A stretch of 51,061 bases of DNA, from contig NZ_JAHHXM010000026.1 in the NCBI RefSeq assembly GCF_019037185.1, forward strand, positions 1 through 51,061, given 5' to 3'. A model generated the notes under the pieces. The model was not told the DNA's origin and searched no databases. It saw only the letters and a program-made list of their open reading frames with translations. The position numbers were made by a program, and so were the translations under genes. Of this stretch, positions 26,291-33,747 are shown piece by piece. Each line of letters opens with the position of its first letter. Position 1 is the first letter of the stretch. Source of the stretch: Oceanobacillus caeni. Its GTDB lineage: Bacteria; Bacillota; Bacilli; Bacillales; Amphibacillaceae.

Positions 26291-26776
26291 GTGAAACGTT
26301 TCGTACAGGCGCTTGATAAGATACAAATGATTGTTGGTTCTATATTTCTATGTATTTTCTTCCTCGTTATTATATTACAAATTGTCACAAGGCATTTAGG
26401 AATTTCTGTTATTTGGACAGAAGAAGTAGCAAACTATTCTTTTATTTGGGCGATATTGATGGGATCTTCTGTGATGGTAAATCGTAGAGAACATTTTAAT
26501 TTTGACTTTATTCAACGAAAATTAACGGGGGCTAAAGGTGCAACATTGAATATAGTAATTGATTTGATTCTTGTTGCATTTAATATTGTTATCTTTTTAT
26601 TAGGTATTCAAGTTGTAACAGAGTTCTGGAATTATACATGGGTAACGATCCCCGAAATGAAGATGGGTTATATTTGGATTGCTATTCCAATAATGGCTGG
26701 AACCATGATTATTTATTCCTTTTCTCATTTAATGAATCATATGAAGGCGTTAAAATCGGGGGAGGTAAGTAGCTAA
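26291..26776 (+). CDS. TRAP transporter small membrane subunit (DctQ)
   Basis: A 161-residue protein with four hydrophobic segments and the DctQ features: VIWTEEVANYSFIWAILMGS (about 37-56) and a tail helix with GYIWIAIPIMAGT. The start is GTG with an AGGAGGT ribosome site. Its stop codon overlaps the ATG of the large subunit (TAATG), a translational coupling typical of TRAP operons. Confidence 0.9.
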   Translation: MKRFVQALDKIQMIVGSIFLCIFFLVIILQIVTRHLGISVIWTEEVANYSFIWAILMGSSVMVNRREHFNFDFIQRKLTGAKGATLNIVIDLILVAFNIVIFLLGIQVVTEFWNYTWVTIPEMKMGYIWIAIPIMAGTMIIYSFSHLMNHMKALKSGEVSS

Positions 26777-28065
26777 TGGCTATATTATTAGTAGGATTAT
26801 TTCTTATTCTAATGTTCATCGGTGTTCCAATTGCTTTTGTAATTGGGATAGTAGCCTTATTAGGTATCTTCGGAATGCCATATACACCGGAAGCTACCGT
26901 ACCAATGAAAATGGTGAATGGTCTGGATTCATTTGTACTGCTAGCTATTCCATTATTTATTCTAGCCGCCAACTTGATGAATTCCGGAAAAATATCAGAA
27001 AAGTTAATCGACTTTGCTATGTCGATTGTTGGACCGATTCGTGGGGCATTGGCACATGCGAATATTTTGGTATCCATGATGTTTGCTGGGGTTTCAGGTG
27101 CAGCTCAAGCAGACGCTGCAGGTATGGGTAAAATTCTTATACCAAGTATGGTGAAGAAAGGCTATGACAAGGAGACAGCTGTTGCGGTAACGGCTGCATC
27201 CTCTACGATTGGAGTAGTAATTCCGCCAAGTATACCAATGATCATTTTCGCGGGATTAACAAATGCATCTATTGGTGCTTTATTCCTAGGTGGAATCGTT
27301 CCTGGAATCTTAATCGGTCTTGGGATGATGTTATTCGTTTATTTTATTGCTATAAAAAGAAATTATCCAAAAGAAAAACGTGTTCCGATAAAGAGAATTG
27401 CTAAATTATTTTTAGAGTCTTTACCTGCATTATTCACACCTATTATCATTATTGGTGGAATAATCAGTGGGTTTTTCACAGCTACAGAAGCAGCAGCTGT
27501 TGCATCCGTTTATACATTATTAATTAGTATGTTTTACTATAAAACATTGAAACTCAATGATCTTCCAAGAATAATAATGGACACGCTCGCACTAAGTTCT
27601 CTTTCGTTATTTGCCTTGGCAACAGCAAGTGCACTTGGTGAATTAATGAGCTACTACCAATTGGGAACGATTGCACAAGACTTCTTCGCTAATAATGTAG
27701 GTTCATCTTGGATATTCATTCTTATTGTTATACTTTTCTTCTTATTTATTGGTACTTTTATGGATGCGATTCCAGCAATGATTTTATTTGTTCCAATGAT
27801 TTTACCAACTGCTATTGAGTTTGGAATAGAACCAGTTCAATTAGGATTAATTATCGTTATTACATTAGCAATTGGACTAGCTACCCCGCCATATGGGCTT
27901 GTCTTATTAATTTCAGCTAAAATCGGAAACTTATCTATAGAAAGGTCATTTGTTGCTGTTCTTCCGTATTTAGCGATTATATTAGTTATCTTATTATTAA
28001 TAGCTTTTCTACCGGGCTTGGCATTTGCTATCCCAAAATGGTTGAATCCTAGCCTATTTGGTTAA
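26776..28065 (+). CDS. TRAP transporter large membrane subunit (DctM)
   Basis: A 429-residue polytopic protein with the DctM signatures: GVSGAAQADAAGMGKILIPS, near residues 109-128, then KGYDKETAVAVTAASSTIG and VIPPSIPMIIFAG, in which the PP-S-x-P motif forms the substrate and sodium site. There are about 12 hydrophobic segments. This sodium-driven subunit carries the substrate delivered by the DctP lipoprotein. The start overlaps the DctQ stop. Confidence 0.92.
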   Translation: MAILLVGLFLILMFIGVPIAFVIGIVALLGIFGMPYTPEATVPMKMVNGLDSFVLLAIPLFILAANLMNSGKISEKLIDFAMSIVGPIRGALAHANILVSMMFAGVSGAAQADAAGMGKILIPSMVKKGYDKETAVAVTAASSTIGVVIPPSIPMIIFAGLTNASIGALFLGGIVPGILIGLGMMLFVYFIAIKRNYPKEKRVPIKRIAKLFLESLPALFTPIIIIGGIISGFFTATEAAAVASVYTLLISMFYYKTLKLNDLPRIIMDTLALSSLSLFALATASALGELMSYYQLGTIAQDFFANNVGSSWIFILIVILFFLFIGTFMDAIPAMILFVPMILPTAIEFGIEPVQLGLIIVITLAIGLATPPYGLVLLISAKIGNLSIERSFVAVLPYLAIILVILLLIAFLPGLAFAIPKWLNPSLFG

Positions 28066-28082
28066 TAAAAGGAGTTCTGTAA

Positions 28083-28784
28083 ATGATAGATAAAGAGATT
28101 CTTGATAAAAAGTTAGCCGCGGAAGCATCACTAGAATATGTGGAAGACGGAATGGTTATTGGATTAGGTTCAGGTTCCACGGTTAATTGGATGTTAAAAA
28201 AACTAGGTGAACTTGTTAAAGACGGGCTATCTATTCAGGGTATCCCTACCTCACAAAGGACGGAGCGCCTAGCAAGAGAATTGGGTATCCCTTTAACAGA
28301 CTTTTCCGAGGTAACAAAGGTTGATATCGCAATTGATGGTGCGGATGAAGTGGATGGAAATCTAAACCTTTTGAAAGGTGGGGGTGGATCCCTTGTTAGG
28401 GAGAAAATCGTGGATTCAGCCAGTGATAAGCTGATTATCATAGTTAATGATAAAAAAATAGTATCTACATTAGGTGATTTTCCATTACCAGTTGAAGTTG
28501 TACCATTCGGTTGGGAAGTGACCGCTAGAAAACTTGAGGCACTGGGATGTGCCCCAACGTTAAGAAAAGGGAAAAATCAAATCTTTATCTCGGATAATGG
28601 TAATTATATTCTAGATTGTAAGTTTGAAAAAATAAGCAACCCAAAAGAACTACATGAATCATTGAAAGAAACAGTAGGTGTTGTTGAAACTGGTCTATTT
28701 ATTTCGATGGCAGATCAAGTCATTGTTTCTGTTAATAATGATATAAAAATATTGACAAATGAAAAGGGATTTGGAGGTAGCTAG
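28083..28784 (+). CDS. rpiA: Ribose-5-phosphate isomerase A
   Basis: The 233-residue protein has the RpiA motifs GLGSGSTV (27-34), the catalytic DGADEVD segment (about 82-88), and LKGGGGSLVREKI (about 93-105), with the usual lysine. It interconverts ribose-5-phosphate and ribulose-5-phosphate. Ribulose-5-phosphate is both acceptor and product in the HPS reaction, so its presence with hxlA and hxlB is metabolically consistent. RpiA is usually housekeeping; a copy within an inducible sugar-acid operon is noteworthy, and a second copy elsewhere in the genome is likely. Confidence 0.92.
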   Translation: MIDKEILDKKLAAEASLEYVEDGMVIGLGSGSTVNWMLKKLGELVKDGLSIQGIPTSQRTERLARELGIPLTDFSEVTKVDIAIDGADEVDGNLNLLKGGGGSLVREKIVDSASDKLIIIVNDKKIVSTLGDFPLPVEVVPFGWEVTARKLEALGCAPTLRKGKNQIFISDNGNYILDCKFEKISNPKELHESLKETVGVVETGLFISMADQVIVSVNNDIKILTNEKGFGGS

Positions 28785-28785
28785 G

Positions 28786-29736
28786 TTGAATGACGTAATT
28801 ACAATTGGGGAAGCAATGATTACATTTAATCCCGAATCAACTGGTCCATTGAAATTTATTAATCGATTTGAAAAAAAGGTAGGAGGAGCAGAGCTAAATT
28901 TAGCCATCGGTGTTTCCCGATTAGGTCTGAAAGCTGGTTGGATTAGTCGATTAGGAAATGATGAATTTGGAAAATATATTAAAACTTTTGCTCGTGGCGA
29001 AGGAATTGATGTATCACAAGTAGCACACGTGAATGGGTATCCAACTTCCTTGAACTTTAAAGAAATCAGAGAAGATGGAAGTGGAAAGACATTCTATTAT
29101 CGTAACCAATCACCAACATTGACATTAGGTCCAACTGATTTGGATGAAGTATTTTTTAAGCAAGCAAAGATCTTACATCTTACTGGTATCTATCCAGCAA
29201 TCGGCGAAATTAATAAACAGGTTATTTTTAAAGCCATTGATTTAGCAAAGAAACATAGCTTAAAGATCTCCTTTGATCCGAATATTCGACTTCGCATGTG
29301 GAGTAAAGAAGAAGCTAGTAAGGTCTTATATGAAATTCTCCCACATGTTGATATTTTATTGGCCGGCGCTGAGGAAATGGATATCATTATTGGAGAAAAG
29401 GATCCTGACCGTATCATTGAAAAGGCTAAAGAACTTGGTATCTCCTATGTTGCCATTAAACAAGGGGATAAAGGCTCCGTTGGATATCACGACGGGGAAA
29501 CGATTCTTTCCCCAGCTATTAAGGCAAGCAAAGTTGCTGATACAGTAGGGGCTGGTGATGGCTTTAATGCAGGTTTCTTATATGGCATTATAAATGGATG
29601 GACACTAGATAAAACCCTACATTTTGCTAATACGATTGGATCAATGGTAGTTAGCGTGTTAGGTGATAATGAAGGATTACCATATTATGAAGATATTCAG
29701 GAAAAGCTAGGTGAAATTGAAGCAATTGAAAGGTAA
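28786..29736 (+). CDS. kdgK: 2-keto-3-deoxygluconate kinase, PfkB family
   Basis: A PfkB-family sugar kinase of about 316 residues. It opens VITIGEAMITFNPESTGPLK, typical of KDG kinases, then VGGAELNLAIGVSRLG. The second signature DTVGAGDGFNAGF holds the catalytic aspartate. The best start is TTG 28786, one base after the rpiA stop, because GGAGGT (28773-28778) sits 7 bases upstream; an earlier in-frame start lies inside rpiA with no ribosome site. It phosphorylates KDG to KDPG for the aldolase in the same operon. Other 2-keto sugar acids remain possible substrates. Confidence 0.85.
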   Translation: MNDVITIGEAMITFNPESTGPLKFINRFEKKVGGAELNLAIGVSRLGLKAGWISRLGNDEFGKYIKTFARGEGIDVSQVAHVNGYPTSLNFKEIREDGSGKTFYYRNQSPTLTLGPTDLDEVFFKQAKILHLTGIYPAIGEINKQVIFKAIDLAKKHSLKISFDPNIRLRMWSKEEASKVLYEILPHVDILLAGAEEMDIIIGEKDPDRIIEKAKELGISYVAIKQGDKGSVGYHDGETILSPAIKASKVADTVGAGDGFNAGFLYGIINGWTLDKTLHFANTIGSMVVSVLGDNEGLPYYEDIQEKLGEIEAIER

Positions 29737-29751
29737 AATAGAGGTGCAACC

Positions 29752-30369
29752 ATGAAATTACAGTTAGCATTGGATAGGTTAACGAAAGAGCAATGTTTTC
29801 AACTCGTAACGGATACAAAGGAAAGTATTGATATTATTGAAATAGGTACAGGTGTCATTAAGGAATACGGTATGTCCATTGTTCGAGACATGAGGGAGCA
29901 ATTTCCTGATAAAGAAATTTTGGCTGATATGAAAACCTGTGATGCCGGGAAACATGAAACTCTACAAGCATTTGATGCAGGTGCAGATATTACGACGGTC
30001 ATGGCATTTTCCGCCATCCCTACTATTAAAGACACGTTGAATGTAGCGAAGGAAATGGACAAACGAATCATGATTGATTTATTAGAATGTCATTCCAAAG
30101 ATAGAATAAGAGAGCTAGAGAATATTGGAACTGATCTAGTAAGTTTACACGTTGGGAAAGATAAGCAAACAGAGGGAACGTTTAATACAGAACTATTTAC
30201 TTTGGTTAATGGATTTAATTTTGAAGTTGCGGTTGCTGGAGGAATTAACTTAGATACCATCCCAGAAATTGTAAAGGAAAAGCCGGATATTATTATCGTC
30301 GGAAGTGCGATAACTAAGGCAGAGGATCCAGCAAAAGTAGCCAAAGAAATGCGACAAATGTTAGTTTAA
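29752..30369 (+). CDS. hxlA: 3-hexulose-6-phosphate synthase (HPS)-like protein
   Basis: A 205-residue TIM-barrel protein of the OMP-decarboxylase superfamily. LQLALDRL begins strand 1, EIGTGVIKEYG follows, and ADMKTCDAGK (about 58-67) is the metal/catalytic motif in its HPS form (D-x-K-T-x-D-A-G) rather than the D-x-K-x-x-D form of KGPDC/UlaD. The phosphate site AVAGGIN and IIIVGSAIT are present. HPS condenses formaldehyde with ribulose-5-phosphate; related enzymes decarboxylate 3-keto-gulonate-6-phosphate. The sequence favours HPS, and hxlB in the operon agrees. KH follows the motif where canonical HPS often has other residues, so some divergence is possible. Confidence 0.78.
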   Translation: MKLQLALDRLTKEQCFQLVTDTKESIDIIEIGTGVIKEYGMSIVRDMREQFPDKEILADMKTCDAGKHETLQAFDAGADITTVMAFSAIPTIKDTLNVAKEMDKRIMIDLLECHSKDRIRELENIGTDLVSLHVGKDKQTEGTFNTELFTLVNGFNFEVAVAGGINLDTIPEIVKEKPDIIIVGSAITKAEDPAKVAKEMRQMLV

Positions 30370-30451
30370 CATTCTTGGAAATTCAATATGATATGCTGTG
30401 GTGAGTTTTATTTTGAGAATGTTACTTTTATAAACTACCTAATATATTGGC

Positions 30452-30484
30452 AGTCTGCAGAATTATATTTCTGCAGACTTTTTG
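30452..30484 (+). terminator. Terminator of the LacI/TRAP/HPS operon
   Basis: AGTCTGCAGAA (30452-30462) pairs perfectly with TTCTGCAGACT (30469-30479) through a 6-base loop, and T5 follows. It marks the operon's end and supports one transcript from 22920 to 30480. Confidence 0.95.
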
Positions 30485-30560
30485 ATGTGGAATCTTTATT
30501 TAAAGGTTGAAAATGAAGACAATAAGGACCTTTATTTAAAAAATAAGGGAGGTAGGAAAT

Positions 30561-30706
30561 ATGAACGAAAAATTAGACCAATAAAAAAGGATTTAACAGA
30601 AATTAAATTCAGTCAACGACGATTATCTAAAGATAACGTTACTAGTCTCAGACAATATTCTAGTAAGTTTGAAAAATATGTTGAAAGCACAACAGGATTA
30701 TTTTAA
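30561..30706 (+). pseudogene. Frameshifted small coiled-coil-type gene
   Basis: A strong ribosome site (AAGGGAGGT) precedes an ATG at 30561 reading MNEKLDQ and then a stop. One frame over, next to a run of six A, the reading continues IKKDLTEIKFSQRRLSKDNV and onward for about 35 more codons to 30706. A one-base loss near the A-run joins these into a small protein of the MNEKLDxI-x-x-xLxEIK type found in many short coiled-coil proteins. The function is unknown. It could be a sequencing indel instead of a real frameshift. Confidence 0.4.
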
Positions 30707-31019
30707 ACAGCGGGTTATAAACTAAACTTGAATCGGAAATGGAGCGATTTACCCACCAATGAAATTAAAGGAGACATATTGGCCAATGGTAACAGATTCT
30801 TAACTAACCACCTTACACAGTCGTACTGTTGTGCTTATTATTATTATTTTGTGTTGAACATGTTTTATATTTCCGAATTTCTACAAATCAATTGAATGGA
30901 TTGTCGATATTCCCCGGGAAATGAAATATTTCCTCATGGATTTTTGGGGAATGATGGTGAATATGGGGATTCTTGTTCCTTTGCACAGTACTACTCGCAT
31001 TTTTCGATATAAATAGCTG
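30707..31019. other. Intergenic region without recognisable genes
   Basis: About 310 AT-rich bases. A small inverted repeat GGAAAT-gaa-ATATTTCC occurs near 30919-30935. No gene, promoter or terminator was recognised. Confidence 0.35.
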
Positions 31020-31199
31020 TTAATGTTTAATAAAGTAATCATATTTATTATCTGGATAAATAGAAAAGCCTTGTTTCTTAAAATACGTTTGAATGGAATC
31101 TTTAAGGTAAGCCGCTATAGGTGGAAGTTCAAAGGTATTCCTCATATCGTCTAACTCTAATAAGGATTGAATTGCTGATTTTCTTTATAGTAAATTCAT
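31020..31199 (-). pseudogene. Unknown gene with an in-frame stop at codon 5
   Basis: The ATG at 31199 begins two bases after the stop of the antitoxin-like gene and reads MNLL, then TAA, then an open, protein-like stretch of 54 codons (RKSAIQSLLELDDMRNTFEL followed by PPIAAYLKDSIQTYFKKQG) ending YFIKH. Balanced composition and tight coupling suggest a second gene of a pair broken by a nonsense mutation. It would be the toxin if the neighbour is an antitoxin. I do not recognise the family. Confidence 0.45.
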
Positions 31200-31201
31200 A
31201 G

Positions 31202-31432
31202 CTATCTTCTTAACATTTCATTTATTTCTTCTTCAGAAAGAATGGGATTATGTTTATTCAAACCTTCCTGTAACTTTTTTTCCTCAACTGAGTCTGAAAC
31301 AATATAATAATCATTTTTATTTACTTCCTCAATTTCTAACAGTACATACTTTTTGTTGTCGACTTGAAAATAAGAATGGCCATTTTTAATTGCCTCTTTA
31401 AGATCTTCTTGTTCAATCTTTATAGGTTTCAC
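31202..31432 (-). CDS. Small hypothetical protein, antitoxin-like
   Basis: A 76-residue acidic protein, MKPIKIEQEDLKEAIKNGHS at the start, a beta-type middle (YVLLEIEEV, YYIVSDSVEE) and a C-terminus with LSEEEINEML. The small size, acidity and tail resemble antitoxins of Firmicutes type II modules, but I cannot name the family. The following reading frame starts two bases after the stop and is broken by a nonsense codon. If the neighbour was a toxin, this is an orphaned antitoxin. The start lies near 31432 and its ribosome site is only moderate. Confidence 0.55.
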   Translation of the reverse strand: MKPIKIEQEDLKEAIKNGHSYFQVDNKKYVLLEIEEVNKNDYYIVSDSVEEKKLQEGLNKHNPILSEEEINEMLRR

Positions 31433-31735
31433 TTTTCTTCAGCACTCCTAAAAAAAAATATTACCATAATTATAAATGGTTTTAATAAAAAAGAAAGGTG
31501 AGAAGAGCCAGGAAATCCAAAATGTAAAAGGGTTGGGGGGGGATTTCGGATACAGAACCATTAGATTCAGATTAAGGTTACCCCCCTGTTTAAAGTTTTC
31601 CTCTCTCTTTTATGCAAAAACTCTATATCTACAATCCAACCCCTCCAAATTTTACATTCCAACTACACCAAAACAATAAAATAGCCTTTCATTACAAATC
31701 CGTTTTCATAATTTAGCTTTTTGACACATTCCTAA
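31433..31735. other. Intergenic region with a G8 tract
   Basis: About 300 bases. A run of eight G at about 31536-31543 is unusual in this AT-rich sequence. An open frame of 67 codons spans part of it without a ribosome site or protein-like composition, so I do not call a gene. Confidence 0.3.
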
Positions 31736-32020
31736 TACTTCAGTATTTTTTATCTAGATGTTAGAGAAGGATTGGTTGGAAACGGTTTAGGTTACGAACA
31801 AGTAATAAGAGCAATAAAAAGAGCTGCTGCAGGAGGGCATAATGTACAAATAGTTGATACTCCCGGATGTGAAAAAGTTTGCTTTCTGAAACATTTCCTT
31901 CGATTCTTCCACCCTACAACAGGAAAGTCACAAGATGATGATATAGGTCAAATTCCACTACCTTATAAAGAAAAAAGGTTTACTATAAAGATTTACAAAT
32001 TTTATAGAAAGGAAATATAA
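31736..32020 (+). pseudogene. Possible gene fragment of unknown origin
   Basis: An open stretch from just after a stop at 31733 reads YFSIFYLDVREGLVGNGLGY and continues EQVIRAIKRAAAGGHNVQIV, then loses protein-like character after a cysteine. It has no good start codon or ribosome site (a TTG at 31772 lacks one). The first 45 residues look like real protein. I do not recognise the family. It could be a remnant trimmed by rearrangement next to the following gene. Confidence 0.3.
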
Positions 32021-32021
32021 T

Positions 32022-32978
32022 ATGTCAGAGTTTTGGATAAGCTACACTATTGGTTTAATTATTATTGTAATCATTTTATTAATACTTCATAACGTGTATC
32101 AAAAATACTTTAAAAAAAGTACCACTGATTTTTTAAAATATATGATCCCGATTGTCTGCATAGGTTTTGCAGTAGTTATTATTATTGGAAACTTGGATAC
32201 AATCATTTATCCAGAACCAATAGGTGATCAAACTCTAGGGGGATATTTAATTAGCAATAAAGCAATCTTACACCTATTGTTGTATATTGGTATACTTATA
32301 TTGTTATCAGTAGTTTGGTTAATCACAACGTTCCCATTTGCTACAAGTGGATTAAAAAAATTCTCGGGTTTTGGCGTAACGGCAGAATTTAGAGAAAAAT
32401 TGAATGAGGTTGTTGAAAGTCGCTCTATTATAAACGAAATGGCTAATGTGAGAGAAACAATTCTAAACCTTGTTACTTCCAAAGCGTACTTTGAAGAAAC
32501 ATTAAGCCCTGCTATTGATCAAAATGGAAATATCAATACGGATATGTTATTTAATGGGGTATTAAAAACCTTTGAAAGTTTCTATAAAAAAAGCCAGTCG
32601 GAAATTAAAATCAAATATCATTTGCAATTAATTGATAATAATAATCTAGCGGCTTCAAAAGAAACCGTTAAAGAATTACAACAAGAAATGACTATTGCTT
32701 TTAATGAAGTGATGAGAAAGAGACAACCCTATTTGTGGCAAGCTACTTTAGCTATTCCATTCTCTCCATTTGATATGGAAGAAACGCAGAATTCATATTA
32801 TATTTTATGTATGCACTCTGCACATATCTACTTTAATGATAGTGATATTGATTTTATAAACTCTATTATAAAGATTATAGAAAACTTTGTGGATTTGGAA
32901 TGGTATAAAGGAAGCGGAAAAGAGGTTGAAAATGAGGCCGGAGAAACAACTGAATCTAGTGGAGTTACCGAATATTAA
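32022..32978 (+). CDS. Membrane-anchored protein with a GAF-like C-terminal domain, unknown function
   Basis: The 318-residue protein has three hydrophobic segments: about 6-26 (TIGLIIIVIILLILHNVY), 40-57 (YMIPIVCIGFAVVIIIGN) and 82-105 (AILHLLLYIGILILLSVVWL). A cytoplasmic part of about 200 residues follows. Its last third (LWQATLAIPFSPFDMEE, YYILCMHSAHIYF, DIDFINSIIKIIENF) looks like the end of a degenerate GAF domain. A signal-sensing membrane protein is plausible, but no output domain is present. The ATG start has GAAAGGA 7 bases upstream. Two small related genes follow on the same strand, apparently as one cassette. Confidence 0.6.
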   Translation: MSEFWISYTIGLIIIVIILLILHNVYQKYFKKSTTDFLKYMIPIVCIGFAVVIIIGNLDTIIYPEPIGDQTLGGYLISNKAILHLLLYIGILILLSVVWLITTFPFATSGLKKFSGFGVTAEFREKLNEVVESRSIINEMANVRETILNLVTSKAYFEETLSPAIDQNGNINTDMLFNGVLKTFESFYKKSQSEIKIKYHLQLIDNNNLAASKETVKELQQEMTIAFNEVMRKRQPYLWQATLAIPFSPFDMEETQNSYYILCMHSAHIYFNDSDIDFINSIIKIIENFVDLEWYKGSGKEVENEAGETTESSGVTEY

Positions 32979-33010
32979 ATGATATAATTTTTTTTAGGAG
33001 GTCGATTTTT

Positions 33011-33262
33011 ATGTCTGATTCCCAATCTGTAGTACTGGACACTAAGAACAGAGAAGGTAGAGAAAATAGAAGACGAGGAATAAGAAGGATTGTTAATTCT
33101 GCTTCCAATAATCAACAAGTAAATCATTTGTCTAGTGAGGTTGGAAGAAACATTGACAGATTAGTTGATGAAGAAATTAGAAAAAATGGTTACAGACGCG
33201 AAAATGACCCATTTGTACGAGATATGTATAAGCTGATGAGAAAATATGGAATGAGATTATAA
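33011..33262 (+). CDS. Small basic protein with N-G-Y-x-R-E-N-D-P motif, unknown
   Basis: An 83-residue, strongly charged protein with an arginine-rich middle (GRENRRRGIRRIV, about 17-29) and the C-terminal motif NGYRRENDPFVRDMYKLMRK (about 59-78). The same motif recurs in the next small protein. It has no membrane segment or signal peptide. AGGAGG precedes the ATG by about 9 bases, a strong site, so it is almost surely translated. It lies 32 bases after the membrane/GAF-like gene. I do not recognise the family. Confidence 0.65.
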   Translation: MSDSQSVVLDTKNREGRENRRRGIRRIVNSASNNQQVNHLSSEVGRNIDRLVDEEIRKNGYRRENDPFVRDMYKLMRKYGMRL

Positions 33263-33326
33263 ATAAAAATAGAAAATCATAAAATAACCAAAATAATCAT
33301 ACAATAAGCGAAGGGGGTGTGATGTT

Positions 33327-33509
33327 TTGGTTATTTTAAATTTCCCAAGAAGAAAAGTTATAACTAGTGAAAAAAAGCTCATTTTAGGTTCGAACAAACA
33401 AGCATATGTGAATCAGCAACGTATTCAAGAAATGATGGATAAGAAAGGTTATAAAAGAGAAAATGACCCTTTAGTTAAGGCTATGAATAGTCTCCTTTCG
33501 AAATTATGA
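33327..33509 (+). CDS. Second small protein with K-G-Y-K-R-E-N-D-P motif, unknown
   Basis: A 60-residue protein with TTG start and an AAGGGGGTG ribosome site 7 bases upstream. Its C-terminus KGYKRENDPLVKAMNSLLSK (about 40-59) matches that of the preceding protein at GY-REND-P-V--M--L--K. The N-termini differ. The shared motif shows two divergent paralogs in tandem, perhaps binding the same partner. The ATG at 33322 is in another frame and ends at once. Confidence 0.55.
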   Translation: MVILNFPRRKVITSEKKLILGSNKQAYVNQQRIQEMMDKKGYKRENDPLVKAMNSLLSKL

Positions 33510-33747
33510 ATAGGCGAATAAAAAAATTAGAAAAAGGTGTTAGATCCCATAGGCATAAAATGCCATATCACCAGTCAAGTCATTGCCATCGAATGGCTTT
33601 AACAAAAGGAGGATGGGAGAGGTAGCTTAGGAAGACGCTATTTTAAAATGTAAAAATAGAACAATAACATTTCGAAAACCAGTAGAATTATTCTACTTTT
33701 CATTAATCATAAGTTATCAATCATAAACCAAACACGGTAGTCCAAAG

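Noticed and set aside
29752-30369. 3-keto-L-gulonate-6-phosphate decarboxylase (UlaD/SgbH)
   Set aside because: The catalytic motif has the HPS form D-x-K-T-x-D-A-G and hxlB is in the operon, although decarboxylase activity cannot be fully excluded.
31476-31679. 67-codon plus-strand frame over the G8 tract
   Set aside because: No ribosome site, low-complexity residues and no similarity to a protein family.
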